DNA of 64,000 bases from Balaenoptera acutorostrata (GCF_949987535.1 NC_080067.1:58090405-58154404); one strand, 5' to 3'; counted from the first letter of the stretch, positions 1-11,105 are shown. Program-made: numbers and translations. Notes: a model not told the origin generated them from the letters alone.

Positions 1-1150
1 TCACAAAACCTTCTGTTCCTAATCTTACCCTCTTTCTATATTGTGTACTGCTTTTATACTAAATATTTCCACAATGTATTCATGCTATAAGGATCATTAT
101 AATTCAATTCAAAGACGTTTATTAAGTAGCAGTTGTGTGTGAGATATTGATTGTCTTAGGTGTTCAAAAAGAATACTGTATAGCCAAAAGGGTAAGCCAA
201 ATAAAACTTATAAATAAGTTTTAAAACTTATAAATAAAGTTTTAAATAAGTTTTATAAGAATACTGTATAGCCAAAAGGGTAAGCCAAATAAAACTTATA
301 AATAAGTTTTATAAAACTTATAAATAAAACTTGGCTAAGTTAGGTCCAATTCCATGTAAAAAAAACATAGAGAAAAACTAAAACAGAAATTGAACTTCAC
401 CAAGGCTTCGAAGCAATATAAGCCTATACTGAAATTGTTTCATAGTATAGCACCCAGCAGGAATTCCAAAAAATGCCATTTACCCAGCTGTCTATCCAAA
501 GTCCTATTCATGCTGGCAACTACTCCCTCCAAAATGTATCTTCTTGGACTCTCTCAACAATTCCAAACCTTCTCTCTCACACCTTCTTCTCAAACTTTGT
601 ATTTGTTTAGTTTTTCTTCTTCCTAATGTAGCTACTTCTGTTCTCATTTTGAGCTCCGCAGCTCTACTTATTACACTAATACGCAAGAAAAAGGCTAGCA
701 CGTAAGGTTCAGGGGGAAAGATTATAAAACACTTACACAGGGTGACAGTCCTTTTGGAGCCAGATGTATTTCAGAATTCCATTTTTTTTCAGATTTTTGG
801 AAGTAATACAGTGCATAAGAAATACTATTAAGGAGACTGTGCTGCACTATTTATCACAGTTATTTTTTCTGCAACAAAACATATGAATATTCACACTGTA
901 TGGAACTGAGACTTAACATAAGTTCAGGTCAAGTTTTTCCCTGAAATAAATTCAGATCAGGTCAAGTTTTGCTGTCAAATGAGTTTTTAAAAGTTTGATT
1001 TTTATACCTTTGAATTATGAAATTGAGGATAAGGGAATGTGGTTCTGTACATCAATTTCAAGAAGCATAATCACGAGTTAATATACATAAATTCATAGAC
1101 CATTGTATAGGTCATGATAAATATATAATGGGTGTTGGCTATGATTATTA
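1..1150. other. AT-rich non-coding stretch, no gene recognised
   Basis: This stretch is AT-rich with scattered stops in all frames. The only structure I can point to is the tandem duplication annotated separately at 171-345. Short open frames near 390-700 overlap on both strands and resemble no family, so I read them as chance. Confidence 0.6.
171..345. repeat. 88-bp tandem duplication with hairpin units
   Basis: A unit beginning GAATACTGTATAGCC at 171 recurs at 259, an offset of 88 bp. About the first 54 bases are identical between copies; the second copy then diverges by small indels. Within and after each copy are inverted arms AAAACTTA / TAAGTTTT separated by four bases, so single-stranded DNA could fold into several small hairpins. 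Looks like a local replication-slippage product. No known repeat family recognised. Confidence 0.85.
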
Positions 1151-1154
1151 TTAA

Positions 1155-1395
1155 TAATAGTATACACTTTTGTGGCACTGGATAATACATTCACTGTTTT
1201 ACTTAATCCTTATAACCACTCTTTAAATTAGATATTCTTATTACCCTCATTGTATAGAGAAGGAGAGTGAAGCTCAGTACTGTGTCCAGAAGCACGTGGG
1301 TAGTTTGTGGCCAAGTTGAATTTCCATGTAAGGTATGTCTCATTTCGAGGCATGTGCTCTTAATCATACACTGTACTGTGACTGCTGACCTCAAG
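1155..1395 (-). repeat. MIR SINE remnant
   Basis: Reading the minus strand gives the MIR order: central region, then 'two-digit' A/T-rich count segments and the 3' CORE-like part. On the plus strand it appears as a run ending TTAATCCTTATAACCACTC, then 'TTACCCTCATTGTATAGAGA', then a 'GTGAAGCTCAG..' block. Divergence is high, as expected for this mammal-wide family. Ends are approximate. Confidence 0.75.
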
Positions 1396-1479
1396 AAGAA
1401 TTGACCTCTGGTCAAAGATGACAGAATAAACATACATTTACCTATTCTTCCTCCTGAAAGCATAATAAAATAACAGTAA

Positions 1480-2847
1480 AGGATATTTTAAAATGCTATA
1501 TCCATGATGGGGTAGGGGTGTGGAGGAGAAAAAGGGTGGTAGAGGGAAAATAATAAAATTTTGGAATTTGGAAAGCAGATGAACAAACTATAAATGATTA
1601 AATACTACCAAGGAAACTAAATCCTAAACTAAAATCAACCCAATTTAAATTACAGAATCCACAAAGGCTCAGGAAATGACCAAATTAGATATCTCTAGAA
1701 GTGAGGATAAAATTGGAATTTTAAAAAAGGGAATATTGGTTAAAACTCTTTAGAAGCAGGAAAATGAAACTTCTAAGAAAAAATAAAAAAGGAAATGCTA
1801 GAAATCAAAGATATTGTAGGAGAAGTGAAAACTGCCCTTGATGGCCTCATTACTAGACTTGACACGGCTGAAGAAATAATCAATGAGCTTGAAGACAGGT
1901 AAACAGAAACGTCCCAAGCGAAAATGCAAATTCTCTTGAAGAAAAGAATTAATAAGGCAGATTGGAATTTCCAAGAACTGAGGGGAAATTTCTAAAGGTG
2001 TAATATATATGTAATTGGAATACCAGAAGGGAAAGAAAGAGAGAATGGAGAAGAAGTAATAAAGTTCAGGAACTTTATATAATTAGTGACAGACACCAAA
2101 CTACACATCCTGGAAATTTAGAGAACATCATGCAGGATAAATACCAAAAAATAAAAATAAAAAACAAATGAACAAAACCAAAAAAACCAAAATACCCCTA
2201 CAGTTAGGTATATCATATTCAAACTGCAGCAAATCAAAGACAAAGGGAAAATCTTAAAAACACCAGATAAAAACAACTTACCTATAGAGGAATAAGGACA
2301 AAATTACATGGGACGTGTCATCAGAAACCATGCAAGCAGGAAGAGGGTGGAATGAAATATTTCAAGTGTTGAAAAAAAGGAAAAACCCCACCAACCTAGA
2401 ATTATATATTCAGCAGAATTATTTTTCAAAAGTGAAAGAGAACTAAAGACTTTCGCAGACAAACAAAAACTGAAGAAGTTTATTTTCAACAGTCTTACTT
2501 TATTAAAAATGTTAAAAGAAGTTCTTTGGGCAGAAGGAAAATACTGTACACCAGATATTTGGATCTACATGAAGAAAAAAAGCATCAGAGAAGAAATAAA
2601 TGAAGACAAAGTAAATTTTTTTATTTTTCCTATTCTTAATTGAATTAAAATGTAACTGTTTAAAGCAATAATAGTAACAATGTATTGGGTGATTATAGTG
2701 TATAGATAAGTAAAATGCCTGATAACAATATCACAAGAGATGAGAAGAAGGAATGGAGGATTCTCTGTTATAAATCACTGTACTACCTGAGAAGTGGCAA
2801 GATATTATTTGAAGGTAGACTTAGATTAGTTTAAAAAGTGTACTGTA
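1480..2847 (+). repeat. HAL1 / old L1M ORF1-type remnant, 5' part
   Basis: Conceptual plus-strand reading resembles a degenerate L1 ORF1: a coiled-coil-like segment at about 1800-1910 (GAAATCAAAGATATTGTAGG onward, ending in a 'GAGCTTGAAGACAGG' block) and then a stretch equivalent to 'NIYVIGIPEGKERENGEE' at about 2000-2060. This is followed by ORF1 3' sequence and by an ORF2 N-terminal-like piece after the SINE, with no RT domain. That order matches HAL1 (half-LINE), although a broken L1M cannot be excluded. The frame is destroyed by many stops. The element is split by the SINE at 2848-3113 and resumes at 3129. Confidence 0.65.
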
Positions 2848-3113
2848 GGGGGCTTCCTGGTGGCGCAGTGGTTGAGAATCTGCCTGCTAATGCAGGAAAC
2901 ACGGGTTCGAGCCCTGGTCTGGGAGGATCCCACATGCCGCGGAGCAACTGGGCCCGTGAGCCACAACTGCTGAGCCTGCGCGTCTGGAGCCTGTGCTCCG
3001 CAACAAGAGAGGCCACAATGGTGAGAGGCCCGCGCACCGCGATGAAGAGTGGCCCCCACTTGCCACAACTGGAGAAAGCCCTAGCACAAAAAAAAATAAA
3101 TAAATAAAAAAAT
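2848..3113 (+). repeat. CHR-family SINE with 15-bp TSD
   Basis: tRNA-derived SINE typical of cetaceans. The A box (TGGCGCAGTGG) lies at about 2861 and the B box (GGTTCGAGCCC) at 2904-2914, giving an internal pol III promoter. The 3' part ends in an A-rich tail with AAATAAAT units. It is flanked by perfect 15-bp copies of AAAAAGTGTACTGTA at 2833-2847 and 3114-3128, showing L1-type target-primed insertion into the older HAL1/L1M. The near-perfect duplication points to a fairly recent event. Its body closely matches the SINE at 12423-12732, so the two belong to one subfamily. Confidence 0.93.
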
Positions 3114-3128
3114 AAAAAGTGTACTGTA

Positions 3129-3490
3129 AACTCTAATGCAGCCAATAAATTTTTAAAAAATAAGTAAAATTGATACACTGAAAGAGGAAATAAAATAGAA
3201 TCATGTAAAATGCTGTTTGGAACCAGGGAAGGCATAAATAGGGAGGGTGGGCAGATAGATGCAAAGAACAAGTGTAACAAATAGAAAAGAGTTACAAACT
3301 AGATATTAGTCCAACAATATCAATAGTTGCTTCAGTTATGAAGAGTCTAAACAGACCAATTAAAAGGCAGATTCTGAGGGTGGATAAGAAAACAAGACTC
3401 TAAAATATGTATCTATAAGAAACCTACTTTAAATATAAAGACAGGTCAAAAGTTAAGGGATGGAGAAAGATGTGTCATGCTAACCCTAAC
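3129..3490 (+). repeat. HAL1 / L1M remnant, continuation after SINE
   Basis: Continues the element interrupted at 2848. Around 3300-3480 it resembles the start of the L1 endonuclease region ('ISPTISIVASVMKSLNRPIKRQI..' in a broken frame, then a 'YKETYFKYKDRSKVKGWRKMCH' like segment). It ends abruptly where a different L1 3' segment begins at about 3491. Confidence 0.6.
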
Positions 3491-4215
3491 CCAAAGAATG
3501 CGTAGAAGACCTAAATAGACATTTCTCCAAAGAAGGCACACAGATGGCCAAGAAGCACATGAAAAGCTGCTCCACATCGGTAATTATTAGAGAAATACAA
3601 ATCAAAACTACAATGAGGTACCACCTCACACTGGTCAGAATGGCCATCATTAAAAAGTCTACAAATAACAAATGCTGGAGAGCGTGTAGAGAAAAGGGAA
3701 CCCTCTTGCGCTGTCGGTGGGAATGTAAATTGGTGCAGCCACTATGGAAAACAGTATGAAGGTTCTTTAACTATCTAAATACAAAGTTGCCATAGGATCA
3801 AGCAATGTCACTCCTGGGCATATATCCAGAGAAAACTCTAATTCAAAAAAATGCATGTACCCCATTGTTCATAGCAGCACTGTTTACAATAGCCAAGACG
3901 TGAAGCAACCTAAATGTCCATTGACAAAGTAATGGATGAAGATGTGGTACATATATACAATGGAATATTACTCATCCATAAAAACGAATGAAATAATGTC
4001 ATTTGCCGCAACATTGATGGACCAAGAGATTATCAGGCTAAATGAAGTAAGCCAGACAAAGACAAATACCATATGATATTACTTATATGTGGAAACCAAA
4101 ATATGATACAAATGAACTTATTTACAAAACAGAAACAGACTCACAGACATAGGAAACAAACTTACGGTTACCAAAGGGGAAATGGGAAAAAAAGAACGCT
4201 GGAGGAGCAACGTTA
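3491..4215 (+). repeat. 5'-truncated L1: end of ORF2 plus 3' UTR
   Basis: Plus-strand reading begins at the ORF2 C-terminal segment ('[22 protein letters not shown]..' and '[22 protein letters not shown]' at about 3500-3740), continues through 'TMEYYSSIKTNE' near 3960, and passes into an ungulate-type L1 3' UTR (ACAAAACAGAAACAGACTCA). Stops and indels break the frame. This is a 5'-truncated copy joined directly to the older HAL1/L1M. No clear poly(A) or target duplication is visible at about 4215. Confidence 0.85.
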
Positions 4216-5479
4216 ACTTCAGAGGTAGATGATTTCAGAACAAGAGAGATTATCAGGAATTAAGAAGGGTATCACAGATGAAGCACCTGCTGTGTGTCTA
4301 ATATCATGACACCTTTTTTCACTCACATTACCACATTTATTCCTCATGAAAATACAATTGTTAGGAGGCATTTACTCTTTGAATATAAGGAAATTAATAA
4401 AATGCAAAAAATGGCAGTGCATTGGTTTCATTTGATTAAATTAATTTCATTAAAACAGCAAACAGAAAACTGTAACTTGAAAACTACAAACAGGAACTCA
4501 ACACGACATCATGTTTGCTCATCTTGTATTACATTGATTATCATCATATAAGCCTATTCAAAACAGCTGACACCATTGCTGCTCCCAGGTAGACAAGAGA
4601 CCCAGGAAGATGTGTGGTCAGCAGAACCTTTCACTTCAGCCTGTTGCCTTGTGTGGTCTGTGGTTATCTTGTCTCATCTCGTATGCTCCTGATGCCCTGC
4701 AGTCTCTGTCACATGTAATCTTGGTGGCAATTTCGACTGCTTCCCAGTGTCTCACAGCTTTGCCACATGGCTTGATGGTGTGTTTGGTATGTGCTTAGCA
4801 AATTTCATCTGCCTGCCAAGTTTGCGTTTGCTCCACTTAATGCAGCTCCTGCCTCAGTATCCTGCTACCATCTATCATCGACAAACATCTCACCCTGCAG
4901 AGCAGAGCTGGAGGGAGTGTGGCTTCAGTGTTGCTGGGCTGGCTGGAATCCAGGGTCTTGTTGCCAGTGATGTGCAATTCCATTTAACAATAGAAAGGGC
5001 TGATGGTGTGGCTCGTGAAACTGCCTGAGAAGTCCACGTGCTGGCAAATCTACATCTCATTACCACTGCCGTGTACTTCAGTATTTCAGGCCACTGACCT
5101 CATTCATGGATACATGATCCTTTGGATTACCAACTTTATACACTCTCCATTTAAAAAGTAGACAATATATTATTTGGTCTGATGTGGAAAATGGCCTGGT
5201 TTTTTTATGTCATTACAATAAAGAGATAGTTGGTGTCATTCATTGTTAAGTGTATGTGGCAATTCATTAGCTTAAGCAAGAAATTAACATTTTAGTGTTA
5301 TAAATATTATTCTTTAAAAAAATTGTCAATCAACTACAGGACCATAATAAGTAAAGCCCAGATTGGACTTAAAAACAAAATAAAACAAGCAAGCAAATAG
5401 TTTAACCTGGATATTCATGCCCCAGGCCTCCTCCACACTTCCTGGCTTTGGGGGTTTATTTTATACATACAAGTTGTAT
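4216..5479. other. Unassigned sequence including a GC-richer block
   Basis: From about 4570 to 5100 the base composition is clearly less AT-rich than on either side. It carries overlapping 62- and 93-codon open frames at 4610-4798 and 4747-5028 (+). I recognise neither a protein motif nor a repeat family. A weak MIR-like segment may lie at about 4330-4420. The rest is AT-rich and featureless. An old LTR or processed pseudogene is possible for the GC-richer block. Confidence 0.4.
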
Positions 5480-5735
5480 TTAACACACTCTTATGTAGTG
5501 ATCATTATATGCCAGATAGTCTTTTAGGTACTTTACAAATATGACATCATTTAATGTTCATAACAACTGTATGAAATAGGTACTATTATTATCCCCACTT
5601 TATTGATTAAGAAACTGAGACACAAGAAGCTTAAGTAACATGCTGTAAGTCACACAGAAAGTGGCAGGGCTGAGAGTCCATCTAGGCAGAGCTGCTGCAT
5701 AATCTCAGATTATAACCACATCTGTGTTTCATCAT
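5480..5735 (-). repeat. MIR SINE remnant
   Basis: Plus-strand text shows the reverse complement of MIR: TTATATGCCAG..., then 'TTCATAACAACTGTATGAAA', 'TATTATTATCCCCACTTTA', 'GAAACTGAGACACAAG', 'GTAAGTCACACAGAAAGTGG' and a 'CAGGGCTGAGAGTCC' end. This is one of the better preserved MIRs in the window. Confidence 0.9.
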
Positions 5736-6370
5736 CTCACCCAACAAGAGTGTATTCCCAGGGCTAAATTTCAGTATTACTTCAAGCCAGACTCCTCATT
5801 CTATGGAAGCGTAGTTAATTATTCTCTCTCACGATACATGTAAGGACACCCTAGATGTTTACTGATTGCAGAGAAACTAGATGTGATGTAAAGCAGTTTT
5901 AACCCCAAACTAACAATTAAGTAGGGCAGTGAAGTTTAGTGAATTGCTAACAGAAACCAAATGAGATCTACAGCTTTAAGAGGAACAATCTGATGAGAAT
6001 TATATTGTCTACCTCCGCACTGACTGCGACCCCTTGGATAAATGGAAAACAACAACAACAGTGTCAAATGAGTGAGGCAGCCTGGTGTGGGCAAAAGATG
6101 ACAGGTTGGGGATCCCAAGTAGATGTTCTAGTCTCTCTCATCTCCTGGAATATTTCAGTTATTTTGGGCGTCAGAATGTAACTCCAGTTTGTTTCAGACA
6201 AAGCAAGTCGCCAATCCAGCTTCCCCCTTTCCTCCCAGGACATCTTTGAAGAGTAGGTGCATAGCACCTCACTTTCTTTTCCTTCGGGACAGACATGTTT
6301 TCTACTTTTTAAATTTTTTTGGTATTATCTGACAACATCTAACTGGACAAAGCAGATCTTACTTAAATGT
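5736..6370. other. Unassigned non-coding stretch
   Basis: No repeat family or gene was recognised. Small open frames on both strands (about 60-67 codons) overlap one another and show no domain. Confidence 0.5.
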
Positions 6371-6374
6371 ATTT

Positions 6375-7140
6375 ATTCATCCTGGTAGCCAACGAAATTA
6401 TAAGTACCTAGGTACTAGGTACTAGGCTGTGTAACTAGGTTCAAGGCTATGTTCTGAGAATACAAAGTGAGAGACTAGGATTCTGTCTTCAAAAAGTTCA
6501 GTCTAGGGGCTTCCCTGGTGTCGCAGTGGTTAAGAATCCGCCTGCCAATGCAGGGGACACGGGTTCGAGCCCTGGTCCGGGAAGATCTCACATGCCGCAG
6601 AGCAACTAAGCCCGTGCGCCACGACTACTGAGCCTGTGCTCTAGAGCCCGTGAGCCACAACTACTGAGCCCACGAGCCACAACTACTGAACCCATGTGCC
6701 ACAACTACTGAAACCCGTGCGCCTAGAGCCCCTGCTCTGCAATGGAGAGAAGCCACCACAATGAGAAGCCTGTGCACTGCAACAAAGAGTAGCCCCTGCG
6801 CAACTAGAGAAAGCCCACCCACAGCAACGAAGACCCAACGCAGCCAAAAATAAATAAATAAATTTTAAAAAAGCTCAGTCTAGTGGGAAAGATAGATGTT
6901 TAAGTGTGCTGAGGTAGAGATAGGTCAAAATTATTAGAGGCTCACAGAGGAAAGTAACACAGAGAAAGCTTCACAGAGGAGAGAATGTTTCAAACGTTCT
7001 TGAGAATGAGTGAACTGGGTGGACCAACAAGGAAGTGAATAGGGCCTGAAGATGCATAGCCTGTGGGAGTGCAGGTGAGAGCATAAAGCGCTTGGTAGGG
7101 GAGGATAATGGAGGAAGTGGTCCATGGATTAGGAAGGTGG
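6375..7140 (-). repeat. L2 LINE remnant, interrupted by a SINE
   Basis: The plus strand reads as the reverse complement of the L2 3' region: a TATTTATTCATC start, a weak 'TACTAGGTACTAGGCTG' segment, 'TGTTCTGAGAATACAAAGTG', then after the SINE a 'TGGGAAAGATAGATG' segment and an L2 internal part around 6950-7080. It is strongly diverged. A local duplication of TACTAGG occurs at about 6405-6425. Boundaries are approximate. Confidence 0.65.
6507..6867 (+). repeat. CHR-family SINE, long variant with internal repeats
   Basis: Full tRNA-derived head with A box (GTCGCAGTGGTT) and B box (GGTTCGAGCCC). The body carries four near-copies of a roughly 24-bp unit (GCCACAACTACTGAGCCC and variants) at about 6611-6727, more than the other SINEs here. 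The tail is AAATAAATAAATAAATTTTA. It is flanked by 16-bp duplications at 6491-6506 (AAAAAGTTCAGTCTAG) and 6868-6883 with one T/C difference. It is inserted in the L2 remnant. Confidence 0.93.
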
Positions 7141-7177
7141 CAGGTTATTCATTGGAAAAGATGAGATTATCAACTGT

Positions 7178-7626
7178 CCTCGGGGTGTGGTCTGAACAGC
7201 CTCAGCATCACCTGGAAACTTGTTAGAAATGCAATTTGGGACTTCCTGGTGGCACAGTGGTTGAGAATCTGCCTGCCAATGCAGGGGACATGGGTTCAAG
7301 CCCTGGTCCGGGAAGATCCCACATGCCACGGAGCAACTAAACCCCTGTGCCACAACTACTGAGCCTGTGCTCTAGAGCCTGTGTGCTGCAACTACTGAAG
7401 CCTGTGCACCTAGAGCCCGTGCTGCACATCGAAGAGTAGCCCCCACTCGCGCAACTAGAGGAAGCCCACACACAGCAATGAAGACCCAACGCAGCCATAA
7501 ATAAATAAGAAATGCAATTTTTCAGGACCTACACCAGACCTACTGAATCAGAAACCCTGGGGATGGGATCCAGAAATATGTGATTTAACAAGTTCTCCAA
7601 GTGATTTTCATGCAAGCTAAACCACT
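7178..7626 (-). mobile_element. MER5A (hAT-Charlie MITE), split by a SINE
   Basis: The left part (GCCTCAGCATCACCTGGAAA, TTGTTAGAAATGCAATTT) and the right part after the SINE (CCAGACCTACTGAATCAGAA, TTAACAAGTTCTCCAAGTGA) join into the reverse complement of the well-known non-autonomous hAT element MER5A. No transposase is encoded. The terminal inverted repeats have decayed. The SINE at 7238-7507 sits inside it. Confidence 0.9.
7238..7507 (+). repeat. CHR-family SINE nested in MER5A
   Basis: Head with A box (TGGCACAGTGG) and a B box mutated to GGTTCAAGCCC. The body has the two-block GAGCC/ACAACTACTG structure and the tail is ATAAATAAATAAG-like. Perfect 13-bp duplications AGAAATGCAATTT lie at 7225-7237 and 7508-7520. 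The duplicated bases are MER5A sequence, so the insertion order is certain: MER5A first, SINE second. Confidence 0.93.
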
Positions 7627-8068
7627 GACATGGAGTGAAAAGCGAAGCTCCCAAATACTCCCTTTCATATGAACCTTATCCCTCACTTTTCAGCTGGCTC
7701 CTTCAACAAGTCTGAAGGCTGAGAATTCCTAGGAAGAAAAATTAGGTAGCTAAACCAAAATAAATTCTAACTGGTGACTCCTAGTATTTATGGAAAGAGG
7801 TTTTTATCTATAGCTCAAAATATACAGGCATACTTACATTCACCTCTGTTTATGTTTCAAAACTGAGTATTGTTAGTGATATTTTCTCCATGAACTCAAT
7901 TCAGAAACAAGTGCACCACCTTTCTGTTGAGTGGGCTGATCTCAACTAGCATGACTAAGCTTGAGAAAGCTAAGTCTTGATGTTAGAGATCACAGCGTTG
8001 AGTAAAGAACTACCAATGTAATGTCCTTCAGTGCAAAAGGCTTAATAACAGAGCTCCGTGAACAAGCC
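7627..8068. other. Unassigned non-coding stretch
   Basis: AT-rich, with no repeat or gene recognised. Confidence 0.5.
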
Positions 8069-8266
8069 CAGTTGACCCTTGAACAACACGGGTTTAAACT
8101 GTGCAGGTCCACTTATACCTGCATTTTTTTCCATAGTAAATACTATCATACTTCACCATTCATGGTTAGTTGAATTCACAGATACTGAGGAATTGTGGAT
8201 GGGGAGGGCCGACTGTAAATTATGTGTGAATTTTTGAGGGTTGGCATTGTTCAAAGGTCAATCATG
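8069..8266 (+). mobile_element. Short Tigger-type TIR element (MER2-like)
   Basis: Starts with CAGTTGACCCTTGAACAACA and ends with the decayed inverse TTGTTCAAAGGTCAA.., the terminal repeats of MER2-like TcMar-Tigger elements. Interior landmarks (GGGAGGGCCGACTGTAAATT) match the element at 42507-42744. It is too short to encode transposase. The flanking TA target is not preserved here. Confidence 0.8.
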
Positions 8267-9654
8267 CATCTAGACAGTGCCATCACACAAAATACTATTT
8301 ACAAATAAGCACAGGTGAGGAAATAGGACGAAAAACTACTTAGATATCAGCTAAGGTTGATAGTTAAGGATGAACTTCATTTTGTAGTGTGTTAATTTAG
8401 TATAATTAATTTTTTAAAGGCCAATATGTCACTCATGCTATTTTGCATGTTTTAGCACCTTTTGCTTCCTCGGAAGTAAACACATGAAAAGAGTAATTAA
8501 ACAGCCTTAGAGGAAGGCTAAGGCGGTGGTTTTGAGCATATTAATTGAGTGGTAATTTCAACAATGAAAAAGTACAATTGACAATGTGATGAAACATTAT
8601 TGAAGAATGGTGCTCTGAGGACTGGGATTTTAATAGGTTGAAAGAGAAAGTGTTGGTGCAAAAAAGTAAGGGCAGAGATGATGCCTGATGTTAATGCCTC
8701 CAGTAATAATAAAAATATATCGAATGAATTTTATGACAAAAATACATTTGCAAATATGGAAAATTATGTTTCTTATTCAAAGAATGTTATGAGGCGTGAA
8801 GTCTCCTGAAGAATAATAACTAAAATAAGGTAATAAAGAGAGAATGTGGCAGTCAGTGTGAACCTGAAGAATATGATTCTCATTGGGTTTTAACTCTCAT
8901 TTGACTTCTGTGTGTAAGTCATGGAGCTTCACTGCCCCACTGAATTGTTAGGTTTTGGTCAAAACTAATTTTTTAAAAAATCTATTGTCTAGGTGTTCTG
9001 TGGCCAGTAGGCATATCTCACTCATTGTACCAAGGAGATTCATTGAGGGTCAGTCATTATAGCCTCATTTGGTTCTCAACTCATTCACCGTATTGACAAT
9101 GAATTTAGCTACATCCTTTGCTCTTTTTGTGATGTGGGACATGTACTCTACCTGAAACACCTTTCCATAAGAAGATTCGCAGCAGTAAGCCACTTCTACA
9201 ACTTATTCTAAGGATAGTCTTTTCATCATGTAAGCACATACTAAAACTGAAGTTTAGTGCCAACTTCTGTCATCTTTCTTGTACAAGTCTGTTTGGAATG
9301 CTCCTGCATGTGCTGTAGCTCATGAAATATCCTAAGGTTACCCACTGAGTCCATCACTGATTTATTTAAAGAAACCCCTTTCTTCCAAGAACAGCTACTA
9401 CAAAGAGTTAAAGTCTTTTGCTTTGGAAAAAAATTATGTTCTGGGTCTAGAGATGTCCTAAATCTCTTATGTTTCATTTCCTGAGTGTCCAGGTGACCTT
9501 TCATAATCCCTACACATTCTTAAAGTGGTCTTCTTCCTCCTTGTCTAGGAATCTTGAAGAAGAACTGAAGAAACACACTCCAGCTCCCTTAATCCCTTTC
9601 CTTCTAGACCTGCAGTAGCCAGTGATGCTTGATTATTTTGTTTTAAATTGTTCT
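8267..9654. other. Unassigned AT-rich stretch
   Basis: No repeat family or coding signal was recognised. The longest open frame (9241-9504, minus, 87 codons) has no recognisable motif. Confidence 0.5.
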
Positions 9655-9785
9655 TTAGTTATTTGATGTATATAACTCTTGAGGCAAAGACCATGTGACA
9701 TTTTCCTTTTATGTGCTCCACACAACCCATCATAGTCTTGAGCATCGAAAATTGCTCATTGAATGTAAACATAATTCACTTAGTG
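9655..9785 (+). repeat. Probable L2 3'-end remnant
   Basis: The order 'CTCTTGAGGCAAAGACCATG' then a 'CATAGTCTTGAGCATCGAAA' segment then 'TTGCTCATTGAATGTAAA' parallels the L2 3' end (summary-type segment, then the tail before the terminal short repeats). Diverged; family call is moderate. Confidence 0.5.
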
Positions 9786-11004
9786 AGCTGTAGTTTCATT
9801 TGAAGTTGTTTCACATAGTACGAGACTCCTCGGGCATGAGAAAACAAGAGAGGCTCTCTTAAAAGCCAGTCATTTAGGAAGGAAGTACCCAGTCACCAGT
9901 GCCATTTGCCTCATAATTTTACCTTCAGATCCAGAACATATTTTTTTTTACCTCAAAAGAGGTTATCTTATGGGAAGCACAGTCCAAGATCCCTCAGTTA
10001 ATTTCTGTATTTCCAAAAGCCTTTTCACTGGCTCCAAGTGATTTATTTTCCCTTGAGAATGAAGCATTCAAGGACATCAGGTAAGAAAGATAAGACTCAG
10101 TAAGTTAGTGAAGCTGTTGGAGCTCACTCATTGCAAAGGACAAAACATGCATACCCGAAAAATGAAAATAGCAATAGGGTGACTTCCAGGACCAACCAAC
10201 GCAGTTGGGGTTTCTGGCAGTGAGGGTGCGGTGTGTTTGGAATCGTTTGTGTTCACGGTGCCTTTGTAGGCCTGTGACTGCCTGTGCTTAGGAAGATAAG
10301 GAACATTGAGAGGTAACAGTTTTCTGCGTAAGAATGTGAGAAACTCAAGTAAAATAGGTAGGACTTTCGTGTTGGGGCAACGGTAGCTGGAAAGTTTGTT
10401 GAAGTTGAGCTACAGATAAGCCCAGAATAGAAATAAGGCCAATCCTTGGATGTTCCAACCACTTTCCTGAAAATGATGTTTCTGAGGTCAATATTCACAG
10501 TTCTCACAAGTCAAAGGCATTTTTCTCTGTCCTAATTCTCCTTGACTTTCCATAGCAGTTGACTCTGGCTCCCCACTATTCGTGATAGTCTCTAATTTGA
10601 CATCCAGCCTGCTACATTCTTCTCTCCTCTTTCTTTTTGCCTACTCTTTTCTTTTCAGAGAAAAGGTGCAGGAGGCTAAAAAAGGCTGAATGTCCACCAT
10701 GGATCTACTTCTGATTAGCTCTGTGTGTTGTGAGGGGAGAGAGGGAGAGGAAAGCCTGTTCCTAGGGCAGGTCAAGGACACCCTTCAAAAGAAACTCTGA
10801 GCAACTGACTGCCAACTCTGTACAAGAGGGATGAGGAGTGAAAGTTAGGTGGGGAAACCTGAGTAGATTCTAGCCTCCTCAGAAAGGAGCTTCCTGTGAC
10901 CCTGAAGGGGAATATAGGTGAAGTAAAGTATAAAAGAAACAGTACACATTGTAGGTCAACTTTGTGCTGGGCAACACATTCATTCATCATAAAAGGAAAA
11001 ATTG
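9786..11004. other. Unassigned non-coding stretch
   Basis: No family was recognised. Two minus-strand frames (10253-10507 and 10772-10990, 72-84 codons) have no domain and no supporting context. Confidence 0.5.
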
Positions 11005-11105
11005 TTAAACTACATCAAAATTTAAAACCTCTGTTTGTTGAAGGACACCACTGAGAAAATGGATAGGTAATCCACAGTGTGGGAAAAAGTAGATGCAAAA
11101 CATAT
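11005..11105 (+). repeat. Short L1 ORF2 fragment
   Basis: The segment AAACTACATCAAAATTTAAA through 'GAAAATGGATAGGTAATCCA' corresponds to the L1 ORF2 region read as 'KLHQNLKPLFVEGHH*ENG*' in a broken frame. It is an isolated old piece. Confidence 0.65.

Noticed and set aside
2904..2914. tRNA-gene-like B box and neighbouring A box, also in the other SINEs
   Set aside because: These belong to tRNA-derived SINE heads; no cloverleaf with a proper acceptor stem or anticodon arm is intact, so they are not tRNA genes.
2826..3280. Open frames of 66-149 codons around the SINE at 2848
   Set aside because: They are translations of the SINE. Near-identical peptides appear from the SINE at 12423, proving repeat origin.
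6611..6727. Short regularly spaced repeats that could suggest a CRISPR-like array
   Set aside because: Units are contiguous variants inside a eukaryotic SINE with no spacers. CRISPR is not expected in a mammal.
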